From NCBI GenBank assembly GCA_964540965.1, contig CAZIOT010000002.1, positions 239,700 through 303,699 on the forward strand: DNA of 64,000 nucleotides, in the 5' to 3' direction. Under the pieces are notes generated by a model. That model had not been told where the DNA came from. It searched no databases and was given only the letters and a program-made list of their open reading frames with translations. Positions 41,290 through 49,562 of this stretch are shown here, piece by piece. Position 1 is the stretch's first letter. Each line of letters begins with the position of its first letter. Both the position numbers and the translations under genes were made by a program. This DNA is from JADYZU01 sp964540965 (lineage in GTDB: Bacteria > Pseudomonadota > Alphaproteobacteria > Rhodobacterales > Rhodobacteraceae).

Positions 41290-41615
41290 GTCCCTCTCCC
41301 TTGCAGTGAAACCGCCCCTCGCGACGCAAGGCGGATCGGATCGGTTTCCACCAGCCGCAACGCGCGCACCATCGCGGCGGTTGCGGCCTTGTAGGCAAGG
41401 AAATGCGCCGAGGTCAGATGCGCCTCGTAGGCGGCCTGATCGGCATAGCCCTCGACCACCCGCACGCTGGCGGGACTGCCGGCCACGGCGACCGCGAACA
41501 GGAACAGCACGCCCGGTTCATGCGCGACCGATGCCTCGATTTCGGCCGACAGCGCCGCGCGATAGGCGGCGATCTGCGCCGGGTCGATGTCCAGTTCCGC
41601 GATCCTGACCAGCAT
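41286..41615 (-). CDS. antibiotic biosynthesis monooxygenase (ABM) domain protein
   Basis: The ATG at 41613-41615 follows AAAGGGGGG. The 109-residue product is one ABM ferredoxin-like domain: LVRIAELDIDPAQIAAYRAAL, EPGVLFLFAVAV, VRVVEGYADQAAYEAHLTSAHFLAYKAAT. Members such as YgiN/LsrG act on quinones or small signals without metal. It is divergent from the thiamine-diphosphate enzyme gene. Confidence 0.88.
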   Translation of the reverse strand: MLVRIAELDIDPAQIAAYRAALSAEIEASVAHEPGVLFLFAVAVAGSPASVRVVEGYADQAAYEAHLTSAHFLAYKAATAAMVRALRLVETDPIRLASRGAVSLQGRGT

Positions 41616-41691
41616 GTCGCATCCCCCCTTTGCCCGGCTTGCCCTTTCGCCCGCCCCGCCGCAAGGTGCCCCGCGCGAAACGGAGGCGGAC

Positions 41692-43344
41692 ATGCGGCAC
41701 GGCGGCAAGATTCTGGCGGATCAACTGGCGATCCTTGGGGTGCGGCGGGTGTTTTCCGTCCCCGGCGAAAGTTTCCTTGCCGCGCTGGACGGGCTCTATG
41801 ACAGCGGCATCCAGAATATCGTCTGCCGTCAGGAAGGCGGCGCCGCCATGATGGCCGAGGCGCATGGCAAGATGACCGGGCAGCCCGGCATCTGTTTCGT
41901 CACCCGCGGCCCCGGCGCGACAAATGCCAGCGCCGGCGTCCATATCGCCCGGCAGGATTCGACGCCGATGATCCTGTTCGTCGGCCAGATCGAGACCGGC
42001 CACCGCGACCGCGAGGCGTTTCAGGAGGTCGATTACCGGCAGGTGTTCGGCGGGCTGGCGAAATGGGCGACCGAGGTCGATCAGGTCGCCCGCATCCCCG
42101 AATACATCCGCCACGCCTGGCAGGTCGCGACCTCGGGCCGGCCCGGCCCGGTGGTGATCGCCCTGCCCGAGGACATGCTGACCGCCATGGCCGATGTGCC
42201 CGACCTGCCCGGCCCGGTGCCGATGGCCGCGCCCGCCGTCGATGCCGCCGCGGCCGAGGTGATGGCCCGGCTTGCCGAATGCGAACGCCCGCTGGTCGTG
42301 GTCGGCGGCCCGCACTGGTCGGCCGAGGCTGCGGCCGATCTTGCGCGCTTTGCCGCGGCGCAGGGCCTGCCTGTCGCCAATTCATTCCGCCGGCAGGATT
42401 ACTTCGACAACCGCCACCCGAACTATGCCGGCGATTTCAACGTCGCCCCCAACCCGAGGCTGGCGCAAAGGCTGCGCGACGCCGACGGGCTGCTGCTGCT
42501 GGGCACTCGGATGGGCGACATCAACACCGTCGGCTATTCGCTGCTTGACCCGGCGGGAACGGGCAAGCGCATCTTCCACGTCCATGCCGACGCGGCCGAG
42601 GCCGGGCATCTGTGGCAACCGGAACTGGCTGTGACCGCCACCGCGCCCGCCTTTGCCGCCGCCCTGGCCCGGCTGAACGCCGCACGCGGCTGGCCGGAAT
42701 GGACCCGCGCCGCCCGCGCCGATTACGACGCCTGGGTGCAGCCGGTCGAAAGCCCCGGCGCGGTCAAGCTGGAGCAGGTGGTGCGCTGGCTGTCCGACAA
42801 CCTGCCCGACGACAGCTATGTCACCAACGGCGCCGGCAACTATGCCGCCTGGCTGCACCGCTATTTCGCCTTCAAGCAGTATCGCACCCAGCTGGCGCCG
42901 ACTTCGGGGTCGATGGGCTATGGTTTTCCGGCGGCGGTGGCGGCCAGTCTGGAACACCCCGACCGCGTTGTGGTCTGCATGGCCGGCGACGGCTGTTTCC
43001 AGATGACCCTGAACGAGATGTCGACGGCGATCCAGCACGGGTCAAGGCCGATCGTGGTGGTGGCCAACAACGGGCGCTACGGCACGATCCGCATGCATCA
43101 GGAACGCACCTATCCCGGCCGCGTGTCCGGCACGATGCTGGCCAACCCCGATTACCCGGCGCTCGCCCGCGCCTATGGCGGCCACGGCGAACTGGTGGAA
43201 CGGACCGCGGATTTCCCCGCCGCCTTTGAACGCGCCCGCGCCTCGGGCGTGTTGTCGGTCATCGAACTGAGGCTGGACGAACAGGCCCTGACCCCGTCGC
43301 AGACACTGGACGCGGCCAGGGCACAGGGGCAGGGAAAGCGGTAG
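41692..43344 (+). CDS. thiamine-diphosphate-dependent enzyme, acetolactate-synthase-like
   Basis: The ATG at 41692 follows GGAGG. The 550-residue product has the PYR domain with the catalytic Glu48 in VCRQEGGAAMMAEAHGK, a central domain, and the PP domain with GDGCFQMTLNEMSTAIQHG as the magnesium/diphosphate motif. It resembles the large acetolactate-synthase-like group that includes benzoylformate decarboxylases and sulphopyruvate-type enzymes. No small regulatory ilvN subunit is adjacent, so a biosynthetic role is unlikely. The substrate is unknown. Confidence 0.9.
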   Translation: MRHGGKILADQLAILGVRRVFSVPGESFLAALDGLYDSGIQNIVCRQEGGAAMMAEAHGKMTGQPGICFVTRGPGATNASAGVHIARQDSTPMILFVGQIETGHRDREAFQEVDYRQVFGGLAKWATEVDQVARIPEYIRHAWQVATSGRPGPVVIALPEDMLTAMADVPDLPGPVPMAAPAVDAAAAEVMARLAECERPLVVVGGPHWSAEAAADLARFAAAQGLPVANSFRRQDYFDNRHPNYAGDFNVAPNPRLAQRLRDADGLLLLGTRMGDINTVGYSLLDPAGTGKRIFHVHADAAEAGHLWQPELAVTATAPAFAAALARLNAARGWPEWTRAARADYDAWVQPVESPGAVKLEQVVRWLSDNLPDDSYVTNGAGNYAAWLHRYFAFKQYRTQLAPTSGSMGYGFPAAVAASLEHPDRVVVCMAGDGCFQMTLNEMSTAIQHGSRPIVVVANNGRYGTIRMHQERTYPGRVSGTMLANPDYPALARAYGGHGELVERTADFPAAFERARASGVLSVIELRLDEQALTPSQTLDAARAQGQGKR

Positions 43345-43482
43345 GGGCTGCTAAAGGTCGGGCGGCTGGTCAAGGGGACCGGGCTGGCGCGCACAGCCGC
43401 AGGGGGTGCGGATCGAAGCCTGTCCGCGTCCGGAGGTTGACTGGACCTTCACCCGTCTCACCGGGCTGCGGCCCCCCTTCCC

Positions 43483-44271
43483 TTACAGATCAAACGTCGC
43501 CAGCACCGGCGCGTGGTCCGACGGTTGGTCCCAGCCGCGCACGTCGCGGCGGATGTGGCTGGAATGCCCCGAGGCGGCGATGTCTCCGCTGGCCCAGATA
43601 TGGTCCAGCCGCCGGCCCTTGTCGGCGGCGTCCCAGTCGGGCGAGCGGTAGGACCACCACGAATACAGACGCCCCTCGGGGATGTTGGCGCGGGTCACGT
43701 CGACCCAGCCGCCAGCCTCGCGCGCCTCGTTCAGGCCATCGGTTTCCACCGGCGTATGGCTGACGATCTTGAGCAGCGCCTTGTGGTTCCACACGTCATC
43801 CTCGCGCGGGGCGATGTTCAGGTCGCCGACAAGGATCGACGCCCGCGGCCGGGCGGCGCGGAAATGGTCGCGCATGTGGGCGATGAAATCCAGCTTTTGC
43901 CCGAACTTCACATTGGCCTCGCGGTCGGGAATGTCGCCGCCCGCCGGGACATAGCAATTGTGGATCACCACGCCGTTGCCCAGCCGCGCCGCGACATGGC
44001 GGGCGTGGCCGAGGCTGGCGAAATTCATCTCGCCCGCATCCTCGAGCGGCACTTTCGACAGGATCGCGACGCCGTTGTAGCCCTTCTGCCCGCGCGCGAC
44101 CATGTGGGTATAGCCCAGCGCGTCAAAGCCCGCGCGCGGAATCAGGTCGACCGGGCTTTTGCATTCCTGCAGGCAAAGCACATCGGGCGCCTGTTCGGTC
44201 AGGAACCGCGACACCAGCGCCTCGCGCAGGCGCACCGAGTTGATGTTCCAGGTGGCGAGGGTGAAGGCCAT
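43483..44271 (-). CDS. xth: exodeoxyribonuclease III
   Basis: The 262-residue product is an AP endonuclease/3' exonuclease of base-excision repair. FTLATWNINSVR, VLCLQECKSP (metal-binding Glu36), SILVGDLNIAP, LDHIWAS and QPSDHAPVLATF give the complete active site. The ATG at 44269-44271 is used because the family starts at this point. Confidence 0.95.
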   Translation of the reverse strand: MAFTLATWNINSVRLREALVSRFLTEQAPDVLCLQECKSPVDLIPRAGFDALGYTHMVARGQKGYNGVAILSKVPLEDAGEMNFASLGHARHVAARLGNGVVIHNCYVPAGGDIPDREANVKFGQKLDFIAHMRDHFRAARPRASILVGDLNIAPREDDVWNHKALLKIVSHTPVETDGLNEAREAGGWVDVTRANIPEGRLYSWWSYRSPDWDAADKGRRLDHIWASGDIAASGHSSHIRRDVRGWDQPSDHAPVLATFDL

Positions 44272-44334
44272 GGTGCGCTCCGGCTGTTGCCCGGCCTTGT
44301 TACGGGACCGGGCCACCAGCCTCAAGCGCGGCGG

Positions 44335-44655
44335 TTATTGCAGGACGTAGCGGTTCGAGCGGCAGATGTCGGTCTGGCCGGTGATCTGCTGGCCGTCCTC
44401 CATCACGAACATCATGTCATAGACGCAGGTCGTGGCGCCATCGGCGATGGTGACGGTGCCCGAGGTGCCGGGATGCACCACCTGGTTGCCCAGGATGTCG
44501 TTGCCCCAATACTGGTCGTAGGTCGGCGAGGCAAAGAACTGCACCAGCGTCAGCGGCGAGTTGTTGATGAGTTCGAAATAGATGTCCTGCGCGGCAACCG
44601 GCGCGGCGGCAAGGCCGAGGGTCGCAAAGGCAAGGCCAGAGATAAGGGATTTCAT
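44335..44655 (-). CDS. secreted protein of unknown function, 106 aa (paralogue A)
   Basis: A signal peptide of about 22 residues (LISGLAFATLGLAAAPVAAQ) leads to a small mature domain with IYFELINNSPLTLVQFFASP and SGTVTIADG. Two Cys (TTCVYD and TDICRS) could form a disulphide. The gene has a same-length paralogue 147 bases upstream, with closely aligned motifs. Probably periplasmic; function unknown. The gap between the two genes holds nothing recognisable. Confidence 0.8.
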   Translation of the reverse strand: MKSLISGLAFATLGLAAAPVAAQDIYFELINNSPLTLVQFFASPTYDQYWGNDILGNQVVHPGTSGTVTIADGATTCVYDMMFVMEDGQQITGQTDICRSNRYVLQ

Positions 44656-44802
44656 GTCAGTGTCCTGTCTGGAAAGGGCTGGGCGGAAATCCGCCTGACA
44701 GAGGCTAGCCGCAACCGGCGGCACGAATCAACGTCACAAGGTTGTGGGTAGGGAAAACCCGACCGGCAGGACGGGCGGCGGGGGGACCGCCGCCCTCCAG
44801 GT

Positions 44803-45123
44803 TCATTGCAGGACGAATTCCCCGGTGGTGCAGATGTCGGCCTGGCCTTCGATGACCGAGCCGTCCTCCATCACGAACTGGAAGTCGTATTGGCAATAGG
44901 CGGTGCCGTCGCCGATGGTGACGGTGCCGCTTTCGCCGGGGGCAAGCACCTGGCTGCCAAGAATGTCATTGCCCCAGTCGGGATCGCTGACCGGCGAGGA
45001 GTAGAACTCCATCAAGGTCAGGGCAGAGTTGTTGACAAGCTCGTATTGCACATCGTCGGCCAGCGCGGGGGCGGCGGCGGCCAGCGCGGCGACCGCGGCA
45101 AGGGCGAAAAGGCGGTGTGACAC
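44803..45123 (-). CDS. secreted protein of unknown function, 106 aa (paralogue B)
   Basis: The start is a GTG at 45121-45123 with AAAGGA upstream; no ATG gives a signal peptide. The frame is open far upstream across the GNAT gene, but that part is a shadow. Residues 1-22 are a signal peptide (ALAAVAALAAAAPALA). The mature part (VQYELVNNSALTLMEFYSSP, WGNDILGSQV, SGTVTIGDG, Cys in AYCQYD and ADICTT) matches paralogue A along its length, which indicates tandem duplication. Confidence 0.8.
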   Translation of the reverse strand: MSHRLFALAAVAALAAAAPALADDVQYELVNNSALTLMEFYSSPVSDPDWGNDILGSQVLAPGESGTVTIGDGTAYCQYDFQFVMEDGSVIEGQADICTTGEFVLQ

Positions 45124-45193
45124 TGTGGTGTCCTTTCGGCAGAGACGGGCGGCATCGGGCCGCTTGCCGGTCACATAGGGGTGTGGGGGCCGG

Positions 45194-45700
45194 TTATCCA
45201 ATAGCAGAGCCACGCTGCGGTGCCGCAATCGGATGACTCTGTGGCCCGGCGGCCCACCCCAGCGCCATCGGCAGGGCAAGCCCCCATCCGTTTTCCTGCA
45301 CCGGCCCGATCTGCCGGAACCCGATCCGCCGGTAGGTGGCGATGGCGCGCGCGTTGTCGGGATGGGGGTCGATGCCGATGGCCGGGGCGCCGCCGGCCAG
45401 CAGGCGGTCGACATGCTGGCGCAGCAGGGCGGTGCCGTGGCCGCGGCCGGTCATCGCCGGGTTGCCGATGTAAAGGTCGATGCCGCGCGACCCCGGCGGC
45501 AGGCAGTCAAGCGGATGCGACCCGCCGAAGGGCAGGGCATAATCCTGGACAAAGGCGAAGGACCGCCCCCCGTGGCTGACGATCCAGAACGCGACCTGCG
45601 GGTCGGACAGATCGGCCGCAACGAAGGGATCCCCTTCCTCCCACCACGCCCGCACATGGTCCCTGGCCTGCCAGCGCCGCAGCAGGGGCAGGTCGGCCAT
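45194..45700 (-). CDS. GNAT acetyltransferase, AAC(6')-like; start codon apparently lost
   Basis: The 168-residue frame has PLLRRWQARDHVRAWWEEGDPF, DLYIGNPAMTGRGHGTALLRQHV (acetyl-CoA loop) and NARAIATYRRIGFRQIG, the pattern of aminoglycoside 6'-N-acetyltransferase-like GNATs. The in-frame codons just before the ATG read R-F-R-P-A-T, a typical GNAT beginning, and are preceded directly by TAA. AGG stands where an initiator would be expected, so the ancestral ATG may have mutated. Translation from the internal ATG would still give nearly the whole fold. Activity on antibiotics is not shown. Confidence 0.78.
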   Translation of the reverse strand: MADLPLLRRWQARDHVRAWWEEGDPFVAADLSDPQVAFWIVSHGGRSFAFVQDYALPFGGSHPLDCLPPGSRGIDLYIGNPAMTGRGHGTALLRQHVDRLLAGGAPAIGIDPHPDNARAIATYRRIGFRQIGPVQENGWGLALPMALGWAAGPQSHPIAAPQRGSAIG

Positions 45701-45732
45701 CGTCGCGGGGCGGAACCTTTAGGGCATCGGGG

Positions 45733-45759
45733 AAAAAAGGCCGGGCACAAGGCCCGGCC
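45733..45759 (-). terminator. rho-independent terminator of the response regulator gene
   Basis: On the minus strand, an 8-base stem (GGCCGGGC with its complement, 5-base loop) is followed by six T. It lies about 50 bases past the response-regulator stop. Confidence 0.85.
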
Positions 45760-45807
45760 AGTCCAACAGGGAGGATGGCGGCATGACCCGGCCGCCGGCG
45801 GGATTGG

Positions 45808-46494
45808 TCATGCAACCAGTCTGTAGCCGCCCGATTCGGTCACAAGAAGGCGGGCATTGGACGGATCCGGTTCGATTTTCTGGCGCAAACGGTAAATGTG
45901 GGTTTCCAGCGTGTGGGTGGTGACGCCGGCGTTATAGCCCCAGACCTCGTGCAGCAGCACATCGCGCGGCACCACGCCCTCGCTGGCGCGGTAAAGGAAC
46001 TTGAGGATGTTCGTCTCTTTCTCGGTCAGGCGGACCTTCTTGTTGTCGTCGGTCAGCAGCATCTTCTGTGCCGGCTTGAAGGTATAGTGACCCAGCTGGA
46101 ACACCGCGTCCTCGGACGCCTCGTGCGTGCGCAACTGCGCCCGGATGCGGGCAAGCAGGACCGGAAACTTGAACGGCTTGGTGACGTAGTCGTTGGCGCC
46201 GGAATCAAGGCCAAGGATCATGTCGGCATCGCCGTCATGCCCGGTCAGCATCAGGATCGGGCATTTCACCCCCTGCTTGCGCATGACCTTGCACAATTCG
46301 CGCCCGTCGGTGTCGGGCAGGCCGACATCGAGGATGACCAGATCGTAAAGCCCGGACTTGACCTTGAGCAGGGCATCGGCACCCGAGGCGGCTTCGAACA
46401 CGTCGAAATCCTCGGTCATCACCAGTTGTTCGCCCAAAGCCTCGCGCAGGTCGTCGTCGTCGTCGACCAGAAGGATTTTCTTGAGTTGCGGCAT
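45808..46494 (-). CDS. OmpR/PhoB-family response regulator
   Basis: The ATG at 46492-46494 has GGAGG upstream. The 228-residue product has a receiver domain with acidic residues DDDDD after KKILLV, phosphoacceptor Asp in LVILDVGLPDTDG, and Lys in DYVTKPFKFP. A winged-helix output domain has VRLTEKETNILKFLYRASEGVVPR and THTLETHIYRLRQKIEPD. No histidine kinase is adjacent, so the partner is unknown. A terminator follows. Confidence 0.94.
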   Translation of the reverse strand: MPQLKKILLVDDDDDLREALGEQLVMTEDFDVFEAASGADALLKVKSGLYDLVILDVGLPDTDGRELCKVMRKQGVKCPILMLTGHDGDADMILGLDSGANDYVTKPFKFPVLLARIRAQLRTHEASEDAVFQLGHYTFKPAQKMLLTDDNKKVRLTEKETNILKFLYRASEGVVPRDVLLHEVWGYNAGVTTHTLETHIYRLRQKIEPDPSNARLLVTESGGYRLVA

Positions 46495-46616
46495 CGTGGC
46501 CTCCGTCATCGCATGGGGCGAAGATGCCGGGCGCCGCGGGGTTTTCAACCGGATCAGGGGGTTGTGACACTGCCGTCACGCACAGGTGACGGCAGGGCCG
46601 GGATTGTTACAGACGG

Positions 46617-47867
46617 TTACGGCAGGACCGCGGCAAGCCGGGCCAGCGCGACGGCCCGGTCGGCGGGATCTTCGGTCGCGCGGGCGAGATCCAGCGCCTC
46701 GGACTCGAGGTCTGCGTCGGGCGCGGCCCGGATGAACAGGCGCAGGATCTCGGCGCGCAGGGTCGGGCCGACATCCGGCTGCGCGTCCAGAAGGGCGCGG
46801 GCGGCGGGCAGGTCGGTGGCGGCAAGGGCGCCGGCCTCTACGGTCAGGATCCGCGCCCGAAGCTCCGGATCGCCGTTTTCCGTGGCCAGGGCGGCGGCGG
46901 TCTCGTAATCGCCCGAAAAGCGCAGCTGGCTTGCGGCCAGCGCGATCATCGGGTCGCGCTGGTCCTCGGGCAGCGCCTCGTGCGCCAGCGCCACGGCGCC
47001 GGCGATGTCGCCCTGCCGCGCCAGTTCCGCGGCCACCCCGGCAACGGCCGACCAGCGGTCGGGCCGGCCGACGATGCCGTCGATCCAGCCCCGCGCCGCT
47101 TCGATGTCGCCTGCCTCCATCGCGATCCGCGACAGTTCGACCCCGACCCGGTCGCGCGCCGCGGCCGAGAGTAGGGGCAGCATCGCCCCGGCTTCTTCCC
47201 AGCGCCCAGCGTTGGCCAGCGCCATGATGACCTGCGTTCCGGCGACTTCGCGCGGTGCGCCCTCGGGCACCTGCGGCAGAATCGCCAGGGCGGCATCGGC
47301 CTCGCCCGCCTCGGCCAGATGCATGACCCGCGCCACCATTGCCGCGCCGCGTCCCGAGGGCGTCGCCAGCCGTTCGATGATCGCCTGCGCCTCGTCCTCG
47401 CGCCCGGCGGCCAGAAGCGTGCGCACCAGCACGGCGTCCAGCTTTTCCGCCGTGGCCGGCGCGGTGGCGAGGGGGACAAGGGCGGCGATGCCGTCGGTGT
47501 CGCCGGCATCCTCGCGGTTCCAGGCGACAAAGGACAAGGCGATGTCGCGGGTGCCGATGTCGGGAATCGCCGCCACCACCGCCAGCGCGGATTCGGTATC
47601 ACCGGCGTCCAGCGCGCCCTGCACCATGGCGACCCACATCGAGCTGTGGATGGCGGTGTTCGCCTCGCCCGACAGCACATCGCCCGCCGCCTGAAGATCG
47701 CCGCGGGCGGCATAGGAGCGGATGATCGCCTCGAGCGCGCGCCGACGGTCGTCGAGCGAGGGAATCGCCTGCGCGATGCCTGTCGCCTCGGTCAGAAGAT
47801 GGCCGGGGGTTTCGGCATGGGCGGGAACGGCAATGGCCAGCAACAGCCCGGCAAGAAAGGCGCGCAT
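46617..47867 (-). CDS. exported TPR-like repeat protein of unknown function
   Basis: The ATG at 47865-47867 follows AAGGAGG. The 416-residue product has a signal peptide of about 18 residues (AFLAGLLLAIAVPAHAE). It then has a long run of Ala-rich paired helices with a TPR/SEL1-like period (for example ALDAGDTESALAVVAAIPD, LAEAGEADAALAILPQVP). No enzyme motif is seen. It is presumably a periplasmic scaffold. It is divergent from ribA, with 95 bases between them. Confidence 0.82.
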   Translation of the reverse strand: MRAFLAGLLLAIAVPAHAETPGHLLTEATGIAQAIPSLDDRRRALEAIIRSYAARGDLQAAGDVLSGEANTAIHSSMWVAMVQGALDAGDTESALAVVAAIPDIGTRDIALSFVAWNREDAGDTDGIAALVPLATAPATAEKLDAVLVRTLLAAGREDEAQAIIERLATPSGRGAAMVARVMHLAEAGEADAALAILPQVPEGAPREVAGTQVIMALANAGRWEEAGAMLPLLSAAARDRVGVELSRIAMEAGDIEAARGWIDGIVGRPDRWSAVAGVAAELARQGDIAGAVALAHEALPEDQRDPMIALAASQLRFSGDYETAAALATENGDPELRARILTVEAGALAATDLPAARALLDAQPDVGPTLRAEILRLFIRAAPDADLESEALDLARATEDPADRAVALARLAAVLP

Positions 47868-47962
47868 CGAAATCCTCCTTCGGCAGCGGTCCATCCTGTG
47901 CGCGCGGCGCCCCTGCGTCAACGCACTTTCCTGCCACCGCCTGCCGGACTATCTGTCACCCC

Positions 47963-49042
47963 ATGACACTTGCCCCCGATACCACCGAACGCCTTGCCCG
48001 CGCCCGCGCCGACCTGCGCATGGGGGTGCCGGTGGTGCTGGCCGATGCCGGCGGCGGCGCCGTGGCGGTGGCGGCCGAGGCGGCGGGTGCCGACCGGCTG
48101 AATGCCCTGCGCGGATCGGGGCTGGTGCTGGCCATCACCGCGCACCGGGCCGAGACGCTGAAGGCGCGGGTCTATGACGGCGACATTGCCCGCATCCTCT
48201 TGCCCGCCGATGCCGACAGCCGCTGGGTGCAGGGCGTGGCCGATCCGGCCGGCGACCTGATGGCGCCGATGAAGGGGCCGCTGCGCAGCGAACGCGAGGG
48301 CGGCGCCGCCCTGCACCGCGCCGCGATCCGGCTGGCGAAACAGGCGCGGCTCTTGCCCGCGGCGCTGGTGGCTCCGCTGGCCGATCCGCAGGGCTTTGCC
48401 GCCGCGCATGACCTGACGCTGATTCCCGCGGCGGCGGTGATGGACGACCGGCTGTCGCCCCTGCACCGCGTCGTCTCGGCCCGCGTGCCGCTGGCGGTGT
48501 CCGAGGCCGGGCGGCTGCACATCTTCCGTCCCGAGGACGGCAGCGACGAACATTACGCGGTCGAGATCGGCGACCCGCCGCGCGACAGCCCGGTGCTGGC
48601 CCGGCTGCATTCGGCCTGCTTTACCGGCGACCTTCTTGGATCCTTGAAATGCGATTGCGGCCCGCAGTTGCGCGGCGCGCTGGCGCAGATGGGGGCCGAG
48701 GGGGCGGGCGTGCTGCTTTACCTCAACCAGGAGGGGCGGGGGATCGGGCTGGCGAACAAGATGCGGGCCTATTCGCTGCAGGATCAGGGATTCGATACAG
48801 TCGAGGCCAACCATCGCCTGGGATTCGAGGATGACGAGCGCGATTTCCGGCTGGGGGCGGAAATCCTGCGCAAGATGGGCTTTGGCGCGGTGCGCCTGAT
48901 GACCAACAACCCGGCCAAGGTGGCGCGGATGCAGGATTGCGGGATTGCCGTGAGCGAACGGGTGCCGCTGAAGGTGGGGCAAAACCCGCTCAACGCCGGG
49001 TATCTGGCGACCAAGGCGGCGAAATCGGGGCATCTGTTGTAA
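47963..49042 (+). CDS. ribA: GTP cyclohydrolase II with degenerate N-terminal domain
   Basis: Residues about 180-355 are a full RibA domain. HSACFTGDLLGSLKCDCGPQL gives the three zinc Cys, LNQEGRGIGL the arginine and active-site region, and TVEANHRLGF and MTNNP follow. It opens the GTP ring at the first step of riboflavin synthesis. Residues 1-170 look like a relic of a RibB-type domain without the acidic active-site loop, as seen in other alphaproteobacteria. The stop TAA is the first triplet of a palindromic repeat. Confidence 0.93.
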   Translation: MTLAPDTTERLARARADLRMGVPVVLADAGGGAVAVAAEAAGADRLNALRGSGLVLAITAHRAETLKARVYDGDIARILLPADADSRWVQGVADPAGDLMAPMKGPLRSEREGGAALHRAAIRLAKQARLLPAALVAPLADPQGFAAAHDLTLIPAAAVMDDRLSPLHRVVSARVPLAVSEAGRLHIFRPEDGSDEHYAVEIGDPPRDSPVLARLHSACFTGDLLGSLKCDCGPQLRGALAQMGAEGAGVLLYLNQEGRGIGLANKMRAYSLQDQGFDTVEANHRLGFEDDERDFRLGAEILRKMGFGAVRLMTNNPAKVARMQDCGIAVSERVPLKVGQNPLNAGYLATKAAKSGHLL

Positions 49043-49063
49043 GGTGGGTCAAGACCCACCTTA
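49040..49063. repeat. palindromic repeat, copy 1
   Basis: Arms TAAGGTGGGTC and GACCCACCTTA flank AA. The left arm supplies the TAA stop of ribA. A second copy with the same arms lies at 49539-49562, on the other side of the L,D-transpeptidase gene. Confidence 0.9.
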
Positions 49064-49067
49064 CGCG

Positions 49068-49541
49068 GTGTTGACCCCCACCGGCCTGCGGATCGGCAAC
49101 CACCGCCATCCCTGCACCATCGGCCGCAATGGCGTGACCGCCGACAAGCGCGAGGGCGACGGCGCCACGCCGCGCGGGGCGCTGACCGTCACCGGGTTGC
49201 TTTACCGCCCCGACCGCATTGCCCGCCCGGTGCCCTGGGCGCGGGCGATCCGGCCGGGGGATCTGTGGTCGGACGACCCTGCCGATCCGCTCTATAACCG
49301 GATGGTGAGGGCACCGCGCGCTTTCAGCCACGAATCGCTGCGGCGGGCCGATCCGCTGTATGATCTGGTGATCCTGACCGACTGGAACGCCGGGGGCGTG
49401 CCCGGCCGCGGCTCGGCGATCTTCCTGCACCAGTGGCGGCGGCCCGGCTTTCCCACCGCCGGCTGTATCGCCCTGCCGCGCGGGGTGCTGCACCGGCTGG
49501 CGCGGCACCTTTCTCCCGGCAGCCGGATCGTTGTTCGGTAA
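49068..49541 (+). CDS. L,D-transpeptidase (YkuD) family protein
   Basis: The 157-residue product has the YkuD active-site pattern: IFLHQWRRPGFPTAGCIALP with the catalytic Cys preceded by a His. It lacks a visible signal peptide, and the substrate domain is short, as in the small L,D-transpeptidase-like proteins of this group. GTG 49068 is chosen because the preceding in-frame codons from GTG 49044 are palindrome sequence. TTG 49071 is also possible. The stop TAA is the start of palindrome copy 2. Confidence 0.85.
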   Translation: MLTPTGLRIGNHRHPCTIGRNGVTADKREGDGATPRGALTVTGLLYRPDRIARPVPWARAIRPGDLWSDDPADPLYNRMVRAPRAFSHESLRRADPLYDLVILTDWNAGGVPGRGSAIFLHQWRRPGFPTAGCIALPRGVLHRLARHLSPGSRIVVR

Positions 49542-49562
49542 GGTGGGTCAGGACCCACCTTA
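49539..49562. repeat. palindromic repeat, copy 2, shared by two stop codons
   Basis: The arms TAAGGTGGGTC and GACCCACCTTA flank AG. The left arm gives the TAA of the L,D-transpeptidase gene on the plus strand. The right arm, read on the minus strand, gives the TAA of the PLP-protein gene. The hairpin between converging genes could also end transcription both ways, although no T-tract follows. Confidence 0.9.
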
